Assembly: GCF_051020975.1 (NCBI RefSeq)
Contig: NW_027478160.1
Location: 18,312,001 to 18,376,000 of the forward strand
Direction of reading: 5' to 3'
DNA: 64,000 nt
From: Osmia lignaria lignaria
Taxonomy: Eukaryota; Arthropoda; Insecta; Hymenoptera; Megachilidae
Below the pieces are notes generated by a model. It saw only the letters and a program-made list of their open reading frames with translations. It did not search any database and was not told the origin of the DNA. This document shows positions 35,670 through 48,300 of the stretch, one piece after another. A program made the translations under genes and the position numbers. Numbering within the stretch: the first letter of the stretch is position 1; the number at the start of each line of letters is the position of its first letter.

Positions 35670-36313
35670 TTGGAGATTTATCTCAAGGGAAGGGGCCTGA
35701 CGGACATATTTCGAGATATTTCTTCTTCTTGTTGTTCTTCTTCTGCACAGCTAAACTGGAAGTGGCATTTCCAGCTCGCAATAGTGCAGAGTTATCCCAA
35801 AGAAAGGGGCCACGGTGTTTCTGTATCTCTATTATGTTGGTGCGGCTTCGGCACTTTTAAATATCTCGATATATCTCGAAAACTACGCTTCTGATCAAAA
35901 AATATCATAGAACATAAATTGTAGGAAACATAATTCTCTACGAGAAAGGTCTCTTAACATTTTGCCATAGCTCGCTTCGTTTCCGAGATATTTGCAGATT
36001 TATCTCAAGGGAAGGGTCCTGATGGACATATTTCGAGATATTTCTTCTTCTTGTTGTTCTTCTTCTGCACAGCTAAACTGGAAGTGGCATTTCCAGCTCG
36101 CAATCGTGCAGAGTAATCTCAAAGAAAGGGGCCACGGTGTTTCTGTATCTCTATTATGTTGGTGCGGCTTCGGAACTTTTAAATATCTTGATATATCTCG
36201 AGAACTACGCCTCTGATCGAAAAATATCATACAACATAAAAAGTAGGAAACTGAATTCTCTACAAAAAAGGTCTCTTAACATTTTGCCATAGCTCGCTTC
36301 GTTTCCGAGATAT

Positions 36314-36634
36314 TTGCAGATTTATCTCAAGGGAAGGGGCCGACGGACATATTTCGAGATATTTCTTTTTCTTGTTGTTCTTCTTCTGCACAGCAAAACT
36401 GGAAGTGGCATTTCCAGCTCGCAATAGTGCAGAGTTATCCCAAAGAAAGGGGCCACGGTGTTTCTGTATCTCTATTATGTTGGTGCGGCTTCGGAACTTT
36501 TAAATATCTCGATATATCTCGAAAACTACGCTTCTGATCAAAAAATATCATAGAACATAAATTGTAGGAAGCATAATTCTCTACAAAAAAGGTCTCTTAA
36601 CATTTTGCCATAGCTCACTTCGTTTCCGAGATAT
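36314..36634 (+). repeat. 321-bp monomer with an independent deletion
   Basis: This monomer lacks a T (GGGGCCGACGG instead of GGGGCCTGACGG) and also has TTTCTTTTTCTTG and CAGCAAAACTGG. The lesion is different from that of the other 321-bp monomers, so it arose separately. Confidence 0.9.
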
Positions 36635-39600
36635 TTGCAGATTTATCTCAAGGGAAGGGTCCTGATGGACATATTTCGAGATGTTTCTTCTTCTTGTTGT
36701 TCTTCTTCTGCACAGCTAAACTGGAAGTGGCATTTCCAGCTCGCAGTAGTGCAGAGTTACCTCAAAGAAAGGGGCCACGGTGTTTCTGTATCTCTATTAT
36801 GTTGGTGCGGCTTCGGAACTTTTAAATATCTCGATATATCTCGAAAACTACGCTTCTGATCAAAAAATATCAGAGAACGTAAATTGTAGGAAACATAATT
36901 CTCTACAAAAAAGGTCTCTTAAGATTTTGCCATAGCTCGCTTCGTTTCCGAGATAATTGCAGATTTATCTCAAGGGAAGGGGCCTGACGGACATATTTCG
37001 AGATATTTCTTCTTCTTGTTGTTCTTCCACTGCACAGCTAAGCTGGAAGTGGCATTTGCAGCTCGCAATAGTGCAGAGTTATCTCAAAGAAAGGGGCCAC
37101 GGTGTTTCTGTATCTCTATTATGTTGGTGCGGCTTCGGAACTTTTAAATATCTTGATATATCTCGAGAACTACGCATCTGATCAAAAAATATCATAGAAC
37201 ATAAAAAGTAGGAAACCTAATTCTCTACAAAAAAGGTCTCTCAACATTTTGCCATAGCTCTCTTCGTTTCCGAGATATTTGCAGATTTATCTCAAGGGAA
37301 GGGGCCTGACGGACATATTTCGAGATATTTCTTCTTCTTGTTGTTCTTCTTCTGTACAGCTAAGCTGAAAGTGGCATTTGCAGCTCGCAATAGTGCAGAG
37401 TTATCTCAAAGAAAGGGGCCACGGTGTTTCTGTATCTCTATTATGTTGGTGCGGCTTCGGAACTTTTAAATATCTTGATATATCTCGAGAACTACGCATC
37501 TGATCAAAAAATATCATAGAACATAAAAAGTAGGAAACTTAATTCTCTACAAAAAACGTCTCTTAACATTTTGCCATAGCTCGCTTCGTTTCCGAGATAT
37601 TTGCAGATTCAGCTCAAAGGAACTGGCCTGACGGACATATTTCGAGATATTTCTTCTTCTTGTTGTTCTTCTTCTGCACAGCTAAGCTGGAAGTGGCATT
37701 TGCGGCTCGCACTAGTGCAGAGTTATCTCAAAGAACGGGGCCACGGTGTTTCTGTATCCCTATTATGTTGGTGCGGCTTCGCAACTTTTAAATATCTTGA
37801 TATATCTCGTGAACTACGCTTCTGATCAAAAAATATCATAGAACATAAATTGTAGGAAACATAATTCTCTACAAAAAACGTCTCATAACATTTTGCCATA
37901 GCTCGCTTCGTTTCCGAGATATTTGCAGATTCAGCTCAAAGGAACTGGCCTGACGGACATATTTCGAGATATTTCTTCTTCTTGTTGTTCTTCCACTGCA
38001 CAGCTAAGCTGGAAGTGGCATTTGCAGCTCGCAATAGTGCAGAGTTATCTCAAAGAAAGGGGCCACGGTGTTTCTGTATCTCTATTATGTTGGTGCGGCT
38101 TCGGAACTTTTGAATATCTTGATATATCTCGAGAACTACGCATCTGATCAAAAAATATCATAGAACATAAAAAGTAGGAAACTTAATTCTCTACAAAAAA
38201 GATCTCTTAACATTTTGCCATAGCTCGCTTCGTTTCCGAGATATTTGCAGATTTATCTCAAGGGAAGGGGCCTGACGGACATATTTCGAGATATTTCTTC
38301 TTCTTGTTGTTCTTCTTCTGCACAGCTAAGCTGGAAGTGGCATTTGCGGCTCGCACTAGTGCAGAGTTATCCCAAAGAAAGGGGCCACGGTGTTTCTGTA
38401 TCTCTATTATGTTGGTGCGGCTTCGGAACTTTTAAATATCTCGATATATCTCGAAAACTACGCTTCTGATCAAAAAATATCATAGAACATAAATTGTAGG
38501 AAACATAATTCTCTACAAAAAAGGTCTCTTAACATTTTGCCATAGCTCGCTTCGTTTCCGAGATATTTGCAGATTTATCTCAAGGGAAGGGGCCTGACGG
38601 ACATATTTCGAGATATTTCTGCTTCTTGTTGTTCTTCTTCTGCACAGCTAAGCTGAAAGTGGCATTTGCAGCTCGCAATAGTGCAGAGTTATCTCAAAAA
38701 AAGGGGCCACGGTGTTTCTGTATCTCTATTATGTTGGTGCGGCTTCGGAACTTTTAAATATCTTGATATATCTCGAGAACTACGCATCTGATCAAAAAAT
38801 ATCATAGAACATAAAAAGTAGGAAACTTAATTCTCTACAAAAAACGTCTCTTAACATTTTGCCATAGCTCGCTTCGTTTCCGAGATATTTGCAGATTCAG
38901 CTCAAAGGAACTGGCCTGACGGACATATTTCGAGATATTTCTTCTTCTTGTTGTTCTTCTTCTGCACAGCTAAGCTGGAAGTGGCATTTGCGGCTCGCAC
39001 TAGTGCAGAGTTATCTCAAAGAACGGGGCCACGGTGTTTCTGTATCCCTATTATGTTGGTGCGGCTTCGCAACTTTTAAATATCTTGATATATCTCGTGA
39101 ACTACGCTTCTGATCAAAAAATATCATAGAACATAAATTGTAGGAAACATAATTCTCTACAAAAAACGTCTCTTAACATTTTGCCATAGCTCGCTTCGTT
39201 TCCGAGATATTTGCAGATTCAGCTCAAAGGAACTGGCCTGACGGACATATTTCGAGATATTTCTTCTTCTTGTTGTTCTTCCACTGCACAGCTAAGCTGG
39301 AAGTGGCATTTGCAGCTCGCAATAGTGCAGAGTTATCTCAAAGAAAGGGGCCACGGTGTTTCTGTATCTCTATTATGTTGGTGCGGCTTCGGAACTTTTA
39401 AATATCTTGATATATCTCGAGAACTACGCATCTGATCAAAAAATATCATAGAACATAAAAAGTAGGCAACTTAATTCTCTACAAAAAAGGTCTCTTATCA
39501 TTTTGCCATAGCTCTCTTCGTTTCCGAGATATTTGCAGATTTATCTCAAGGGAAGGGGCCTGACGGACATATTTCGAGATATTTCTTCTTCTTGTTGTTC

Positions 39601-41142
39601 TTCTTCTGCACAGCTAAGCTGGAAGTGGCATTTGCAGCTCGCAATAGTGCAGAGTTATCTCAAAGAAAGGGGCCACGGTGTTTCTGTATCTCTATTATGT
39701 TGGTGCGGCTTCGGAACTTTTAAATATCTTGATATATCTCGAGAACTACGCATCTGATCAAAAAATATCATAGAACATAAAAAGTAGGAAACCTAATTCT
39801 CTACAAAAAAGGTCTCTTAACATTTTGCCATAGCTCTCTTCGTTTCCGAGATATTTGCAGATTTATCTCAAGGGAAGGGGCCTGACGGACATATTTCGAG
39901 ATATTTCTTCTTCTTGTTGTTCTTCTTCTGTACAGCTAAGCTGAAAGTGGCATTTGCAGCTCGCAATAGTGCAGAGTTATCTCAAAGAAAGGGGCCACGG
40001 TGTTTCTGTATCTCTATTATGTTGGTGCGGCTTCGGAACTTTTAAATATCTTGATATATCTCGAGAACTACGCATCTGATCAAAAAATATCATAGAACAT
40101 AAAAAGTAGGAAACTTAATTCTCTACAAAAAACGTCTCTTAACATTTTGCCATAGCTCGCTTCGTTTCCGAGATATTTGCAGATTCAGCTCAAAGGAACT
40201 GGCCTGACGGACATATTTCGAGATATTTCTTCTTCTTGTTGTTCTTCCACTGCACAGCTAAGCTGGAAGTGGCATTTGCAGCTCGCAATAGTGCAGAGTT
40301 ATCTCAAAGAAAGGGGCCACGGTGTTTCTGTATCTCTATTATGTTGGTGCGGCTTCGGAACTTTTGAATATCTTGATATATCTCGAGAACTACGCATCTG
40401 ATCAGAAAATATCATAGAACATAAAAAGTAGGAAACCTAATTCTCTACAAAAAAGGTCTCTTAACATTTTGCCATAGCTCTCTTCGTTTCCGAGATATTT
40501 GCAGATTTATCTCAAGGGAAGGGGCCTGACGGACATATTTCGAGATATTTCTTCTTCTTGTTGTTCTTCTTCTGTACAGCTAAGCTGAAAGTGGCATTTG
40601 CAGCTCGCAATAGTGCAGAGTTATCTCAAAGAAAGGGGCCACGGTGTTTCTGTATCTCTATTATGTTGGTGCGGCTTCGGAACTTTTAAATATCTTGATA
40701 TATCTCGAGAACTACGCATCTGATCAAAAAATATCATAGAACATAAAAAGTAGGAAACTTAATTCTCTACAAAAAAGGTCGCTTAACATTTTGCCATAGC
40801 TCGCTTCGTTTCCGAGATATTTGCATATTTATCTCAAGGGAAGGGGCCTGACGGACATATTTCGAGATATTTCTTCTTCTTGTTGTTCTTCTTCTGCACA
40901 GCTAAGCTGGAAGTGGCATTTGCGGCTCGCACTAGTGCAGAGTTATCTCAAAGAAAGGGGCCACGGTGTTTCTGTATCTCTATTATGTTGGTGCGGCTTC
41001 GGAACTTTTAAATATCTTGATATATCTCGAGAACTACGCATCTGATCAAAAAATATCATAGAACATAAAAAGTAGGAAACCTAATTCTCTACAAAAAAGG
41101 TCTCTTAACATTTTGCAATAGCTCGCTTCGTTTCCGAGATAT

Positions 41143-41784
41143 TTGCAGATTTATCTCAAGGGAGGGGCCTGACGGACATATTTCGAGATATTTCTTCTTC
41201 TTGTTGTTCTTCTTCTGCACAGCTAAGCTGGAAGTGGCATTTGCGGCTCGCACTAGTGCAGAGTTATCTCAAAGAAAGGGGCCACGGTGTTTCTGTATCT
41301 CTATTATGTTGGTGCGGCGTCGGAACTTTTAAATATCTCGATATATCTCGAAAACTACGCTTCTGATCAAAAAATATCATACAACATAAATTGTAGGAAA
41401 CATAATTCTCTACAAAAAACGTCTCTTAACATTTTGCCATAGCTCGCTTCGTTTCCGAGATATTTGCAGATTTATCTCAAGGGAGGGGCCTGACGGACAT
41501 ATTTCGAGATATTTCTTCTTCTTGTTGTTCTTCTTCTGCACAGCTAAGCTGGAAGTGGCATTTGCGGCTCGCACTAGTGCAGAGTTATCTCAAAGAAAGG
41601 GGCCACGGTGTTTCTGTATCTCTATTATGTTGGTGCGGCGTCGGAACTTTTAAATATCTCGATATATCTCGAAAACTACGCTTCTGATCAAAAAATATCA
41701 TACAACATAAATTGTAGGAAACATAATTCTCTACAAAAAACGTCTCTTAACATTTTGCCATAGCTCGCTTCGTTTCCGAGATAT
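41143..41784 (+). repeat. Tandemly doubled 321-bp monomer
   Basis: Two adjacent 321-bp monomers (41143-41463 and 41464-41784) share GGGAGGGGCC, the otherwise unseen GCGGCGTCGG, and CATACAACATAAATTG. They differ mainly at the junction from the preceding monomer. This is the smallest and clearest tandem duplication in the window. Confidence 0.87.
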
Positions 41785-42106
41785 TTGCAGATTCAGCTCA
41801 AAGGAACTGGCCTGACGGACATATTTCGAGATATTTCTTCTTCTTGTTGTTCTTCCTCTGCACAGCTAAGCTGGAAGTGGCATTTGCAGCTCGCAATAGT
41901 GCAGAGTTATCTTAAAGAAAGGGGCCACGGTGTTTCTGTATCTCTATTATGTTGGTGCGGCTTCGGAACTTTTAAATATCTTGATATATCTCGAGAACTA
42001 CGCATCTGATCAAAAAATACCATAGAACATAAAAAGTAGGAAACTTAATTCTCTACACATAAGATCTCTTAACATTTTGCCATAGCTCGCTTCGTTTCCG
42101 AGATAT

Positions 42107-45100
42107 TTGGAGATTTATCTCAAGGGAAGGGGCCTGACGGACATATTTCGAGATATTTCTTCTTCTTGTTGTTCTTCTTCTGCACAGCTAAACTGGAAGT
42201 GGCATTTCCAGCTCGCAATAGTGCAGAGTTATCCCAAAGAAAGGGGCCACGGTGTTTCTGTATCTCTATTATGTTGGTGCGGCTTCGGCACTTTTAAATA
42301 TCTCGATATATCTCGAAAACTACGCTTCTGATCAAAAAATATCATAGAACATAAATTGTAGGAAACATAATTCTCTACGAAAAAGGTCTCCTAACATTTT
42401 GCCATAGCTCGCTTCGTTTCCGAGATATTTGCAGATTTATCTCAAGGGAAGGGTCCTGATGGACATATTTCGAGATATTTCTTCTTCTTGTTGTTTTTCT
42501 TCTGCACAGCTAAACTGGAAGTGGCATTTCCAGCTCGCAATCGTGCAGAGTTATCTCAAAGAAAGGGGCCACGGTGTTTCTGTATCTCTATTATGTTGGT
42601 GCGGCTTCGGAACTTTTAAATATCTCGATATATCTCGAAAACTACGCTTCTGATCAAAAAATATCATAAAACATAAATTGTAGGAAACATAATTCTCTAC
42701 AAAAAAGGTCTCCTAACATTTTGCCATAGCTCGCTTCGTTTCCGAGATATTTGCAGATTTATCTCAAGGGAAGGGGCCTGACGGACATATTTCGAGATAT
42801 TTCTTCTTCTTGTTGTTCTTCTTCTGCACACCTAAGCTGGAAGTGGCATTTGCAGCGCGCAATAGTGCAGAGCTATCTCAAAGAAAGGGGCCACGGTGTT
42901 TCTGTATCTCTATTCTGTTGGTGCGGCTTCGGAACTTTTAAATATCTTGATATATCTCGAGAACTACGCATCTGATCAAAAAATATCGTAGAACATAAAA
43001 AGTAGGAAACTTAATTCTCTACAAATAAGGTCTCTTAACATTTTGCCATAGCTCGCTTGGTTTCCGAGATATTTGCAGATTTATCTCAAGGGAAGGGGCC
43101 TGACGGACATATTTCGAAATATTTCTTATTCTTGTTGTTCTTCTTCTGCACAGCTAAGCTGGAAGTGGCATTTGCAGCTCGCAATAGTGCAGAGTTATCT
43201 CAAAGAAAGGGGCCACGGTGTTTCTGTACCTCTATTATGTTGGTGCAGCTTCGGAGCTTTTAAATATCTTGATATATCTCGAGAACTACGCATCTGATCA
43301 AAAAATATCATAGAACATAAAAAGTAGGAAACTTAATTCTCTACAAAAAAGGTCTCTTAACGTTTTGCAATAGCTCGCTTCGTTTCCGAGATATTTGCAG
43401 ATTTATCTCAAGGGAAGGGTCCTGACGGACATATTTCGAGATATTTCTTCTTCTTGTTGTTCTTCTTCTGCACAGCTAAACTGGAAGTGGCATTTCCAGC
43501 TCGCAATAGTGCACAGTTATCCCAAAGAAAGGGGCCACGGTGTTTCCGTATCTCTATTATGTTGGTGCGGCTTCGGAACTTTTAAATATCTTGATATATC
43601 TCGAGAACTACGCATCTGATCAAAAAATATCATAGAACATAAAAAGTAGGAAACTTAATTCTCTACAAAAAAGGTCTCTTAACGTTTTGCAATAGCTCGC
43701 TTCGTTTCCGAGATATTTGCAGATTTATCTCAAGGGAAGGGGCCTGACGGACATATTTCGAGATATTTCTTCTTCTTGTTGTTCTTCTTCTGCACAGCTA
43801 AGCTGGAAGTGGCATTTGCAGCTCGCAATAGTGCACAGTTATCTCAAAGAAAGGGGCCACGGTGTTTCTGTACCTCTATTATGTTGGTGCAGCTTCGGAG
43901 CTTTTAAATATCTTGATATATCTCGAGAACTACGCATCTGATCAAAAAATATCATAGAATATAAAAAGTAGGAAACTTAATTCTCTACAAAAAAGGTCTC
44001 TTAACGTTTTGCAATAGCTCGCTTCGTTTCCGAGATATTTGCAGATTTATCTCAAGGGAAGGGTCCTGTCGGACATATTTCGAGATATTTCTTCTTCTTG
44101 TTGTTCTTCTTCTGCACAGCTAAACTGGAAGTGGCATTTCCAGCTCGCAATAGTGCAGAGTTATCCCAAAGAAAGGGGCCACGGTGTTTCCGTATCTCTA
44201 TTATGTTGGTGCGGCTTCGGAACTTTTAAATATCTCGATATATCTCGAAAACTACGCTTCTGATCAAAAAATATCATAGAACATAAATTGTAGGAAACAT
44301 AATTCTCTACAAAAAAGGTCTCCTAACATTTTGCCATAGCTCGCTTCGTTTCCGAGATATTTGCAGATTTATCTCAAGGGAAGGGGCCTGACGGACATAT
44401 TTCGAGATATTTCTTCTTCTTGTTGTTCTTCTTCTGCACAGCTAAGCTGGAAGTGGCATTTGCAGCGCGCAATAGTGCAGAGCTATCTCAAAGAAAGGGG
44501 CCACGGTGTTTCTGTATCTCTATTCTGTTGGTGCGGCTTCGGAACTTTTAAATATCTTGATATATCTCGAGAACTACGCATCTGATCAAAAAATATCGTA
44601 GAACATAAAAAGTAGGAAACTTAATTCTCTACAAATAAGGTCTCTTAACACTTTGCAATAGCTCGCTTGGTTTCCGAGATATTTGCAGATTTATCTCAAG
44701 GGAAGGGGCCTGACGGACATATTTCGAAATATTTCTTATTCTTGTTGTTCTTCTTCTGCACAGCTAAGCTGGAAGTGGCATTTGCAGCTCGCAATAGTGC
44801 AGAGTTATCTCAAAGAAAGGGGCCACGGTGTTTCTGTACCTCTATTATGTTGGTGCAGCTTCGGAGCTTTTAAATATCTTGATATATCTCGAGAACTACG
44901 CATCTGATCAAAAAATATCATAGAATATAAAAAGTAGGAAACTTAATTCTCTACAAAAAAGGTCTCTTAACGTTTTGCAATAGCTCGCTTCGTTTCCGAG
45001 ATATTTGCAGATTTATCTCAAGGGAAGGGTCCTGACGGACATATTTCGAGATATTTCTTCTTCTTGTTGTTCTTCTTCTGCACAGCTAAACTGGAAGTGG

Positions 45101-45326
45101 CATTTCCAGCTCGCAATAGTGCAGAGTTATCCCAAAGAAAGGGGCCACGGTGTTTCCGTATCTCTATTATGTTGGTGCGGCTTCGGAACTTTTAAATATC
45201 TCGATATATCTCGAAAACTACGCTTCTGATCAAAAAATATCATAGAACATAAATTGTAGGAAACATAATTCTCTACAAAAAAGGTCTCCTAACATTTTGC
45301 CATAGCTCGCTTCGTTTCCGAGATAT
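42107..45326 (+). repeat. Region M: trimer-like repeats leading into the 27-monomer super-unit
   Basis: A set of three variants recurs at 44039-45004 and 45005-45970 (966 bp): one with GGGTCCTG and AAACTGGAAG; one with TTTGCAGCGCGCAATAG and CTCTATTCTGTTGG; one with TTTCGAAATATTTCTTATTC and CTTCGGAGC. Monomers 42751, 43073 and 43395 match 45327, 45649 and 45971 at an offset of 2576 bp. Confidence 0.82.
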
Positions 45327-48300
45327 TTGCAGATTTATCTCAAGGGAAGGGGCCTGACGGACATATTTCGAGATATTTCTTCTTCTTGTTGTTCTTCTTC
45401 TGCACACCTAAGCTGGAAGTGGCATTTGCAGCGCGCAATAGTGCAGAGCTATCTCAAAGAAAGGGGCCACGGTGTTTCTGTATCTCTATTCTGTTGGTGC
45501 GGCTTCGGAACTTTTAAATATCTTGATATATCTCGAGAACTACGCATCTGATCAAAAAATATCGTAGAACATAAAAAGTAGGAAACTTAATTCTCTACAA
45601 ATAAGGTCTCTTAACATTTTGCCATAGCTCGCTTGGTTTCCGAGATATTTGCAGATTTATCTCAAGGGAAGGGGCCTGACGGACATATTTCGAAATATTT
45701 CTTATTCTTGTTGTTCTTCTTCTGCACAGCTAAGCTGGAAGTGGCATTTGCAGCTCGCAATAGTGCAGAGTTATCTCAAAGAAAGGGGCCACGGTGTTTC
45801 TGTACCTCTATTATGTTGGTGCAGCTTCGGAGCTTTTAAATATCTTGATATATCTCGAGAACTACGCATCTGATCAAAAAATATCATCGAACATAAAAAG
45901 TAGGAAACTTAATTCTCTACAAAAAAGGTCTCTTAACGTTTTGCAATAGCTCGCTTCGTTTCCGAGATATTTGCAGATTTATCTCAAGGGAAGGGTCCTG
46001 ACGGACATATTTCGAGATATTTCTTCTTCTTGTTGTTCTTCTTCTGCACAGCTAAACTGGAAGTGGCATTTCCAGCTCGCAATAGTGCACAGTTATCCCA
46101 AAGAAAGGGGCCACGGTGTTTCCGTATCTCTATTATGTTGGTGCGGCTTCGGAACTTTTAAATATCTTGATATATCTCGAGAACTACGCATCTGATCAAA
46201 AAATATCATAGAACATAAAAAGTAGGAAACTTAATTCTCTACAAAAAAGGTCTCTTAACGTTTTGCAATAGCTCGCTTCGTTTCCGAGATATTTGCAGAT
46301 TTATCTCAAGGGAAGGGGCCTGACGGACATATTTCGAGATATTTCTTCTTCTTGTTGTTCTTCTTCTGCACAGCTAATCTGGAAGTGGCATTTGCAGCTC
46401 GCAGTAGTGCAGAGTTATCTCAAAGGAAGGGGCCACGGTGTTTCTGTATCTCTATTATGTTGGTGCGGCTTCGGAACTTTTAAATATCTTGCTATATCTC
46501 GAGAACTACGCATCTGATCAAAAAATATCATAGAACATAAAAAGTAGGAAACTTAATTCTCTACAAAAAAGGTCTCTTAACATTTTGCCATAGCTCGCTT
46601 CGTTTCCGAGATATTTGCAGATTTATCTCAAGGGAAGGGGCCTGACGGACATATTTCGAAATATTTCTTATTCTTGTTGTTCTTCTTCTGCACAGCTAAG
46701 CTGGAAGTGGCATTTGCAGCTCGCAATAGTGCAGAGTTATCTCAAAGAAAGGGGCCACGGTGTTTCTGTACCTCTATTATGTTGGTGCAGCTTCGGAGCT
46801 TTTAAATATCTTGATATATCTCGAGAACTACGCATCTGATCAAAAAATATCATAGAATATAAAAAGTAGGAAACTTAATTCTCTACAAAAGAGGTCTCTT
46901 AACGTTTTGCAATAGCTCGCTTCGTTTCCGAGATATTTGCAGATTTATCTCAAGGGAAGGGTCCTGTCGGACATATTTCGAGATATTTCTTCTTCTTGTT
47001 GTTCTTCTTCTGCACAGCTAAACTGGAAGTGGCATTTCCAGCTCGCAATAGTGCAGAGTTATCCCAAAGAAAGGGGCCACGGTGTTTCCGTATCTCTATT
47101 ATGTTGGTGCGGCTTCGGAACTTTTAAATATCTCGATATATCTCGAAAACTACGCTTCTGATCAAAAAATATCATAGAACATTAATTGTAGGAAACATAA
47201 TTCTCTACAAAAAAGGTCTCCTAACATTTTGCCATAGCTCGCTTCGTTTCCGAGATATTTGCAGATTTATCTCAAGGGAAGGGTCCTGATGGACATATTT
47301 CGAAATATTTCTTATTCTTGTTGTTCTTCTTCTGCACAGCTAAGCTGGAAGTGGCATTTGCAGCTCGCAATAGTGCCGAGTTATCTCAAAGAAAGGGGCC
47401 ACGGTGTTTCTGTACCTCTATTATGTTGGTGCAGCTTCGGAGCTTTTAAATATCTTGATATATCTCGAGAACTACGCATCTGATCAAAAAATATCATAGA
47501 ACATAAAAAGTAGGAAACTTAATTCTCTACAAAAAAGGTCTCTCAAGGTTTTGCAATAGCTCGCTTCGTTTCCGAGATATTTGCAGGTTTATCTCAAGGG
47601 AAGGGTCCTGACGGACATATTTCGAGATATTTCTTCTTCTTGTTGTTCTTCTTCTGCACAGCTAAACTGGAAGTGGCATTTCCAGCTCGCAATAGTGCAC
47701 AGCTATCCCAAAGAAAGGGGCCACGGTGTTTCCGTATCTCTATTATGTTGGTGCGGCTTCGGAACTTTTAAATATCTCGATATATCTCGAAAACTACGCT
47801 TCTGATCAAAAAATATCAGAGAACCTAAATTATAGGAAACATAATTCTCTACAAAAAAGGTCTCTTAACATTTTGCTATAGCTCGCTTCGTTTCCGAGAT
47901 ATTTGCAGATTTATCTCAAGGGAAGGGTCCTGACGGACATATTTCGAGATATTTCTTCTTCTTGTTGTTCTTCTTCTGCACAGCTAAACTGGAAGTGGCA
48001 TTTCCAGCTCGCAATCGTGCAGAGTTATCTCAAAGAGAGGGGCCACGGTGTATCTGTATCTCTATTATGTTGGTGCGGCTTCGGAACTTTTAAATATCTT
48101 GATATATCTCGAGAACTACCCCTCTGATCGAAAAATATCATAGAACATAAAAAGTAGGAAACTTAATTCTCTACAAAAAAGGTCTCTTAACATTTTGCCG
48201 TAGCTCGCTTCGTTTCCGAGATATTTGCAGATTTATCTCAAGGGAAGGGGCCTGACGGACATATTTCGAAATATTTCTTATTCTTGTTGTTCTTCTTCTG

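Larger units (their letters stand above)
35670..42106 (+). repeat. Region K: mixed, partly degenerate monomers with a tetramer
   Basis: The left part (35576-37278) has private changes such as CTACACATAAGATC, TACGAGAAAGG and a missing T in GGGGCCGACGG at 36332. The pair 37601-38244 is repeated at 38889-39532 (1288 bp), marked by AAAGAACGGGG and CTTCGCAACTTT. Monomers with CTGTACAGCTAAGCTGAAAG, which carry TGA in the ORF-like segment, occur at 37279, 39855 and 40499. About 35560-36150 recurs near 41997-42587 at an offset of 6437 bp. Confidence 0.8.
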
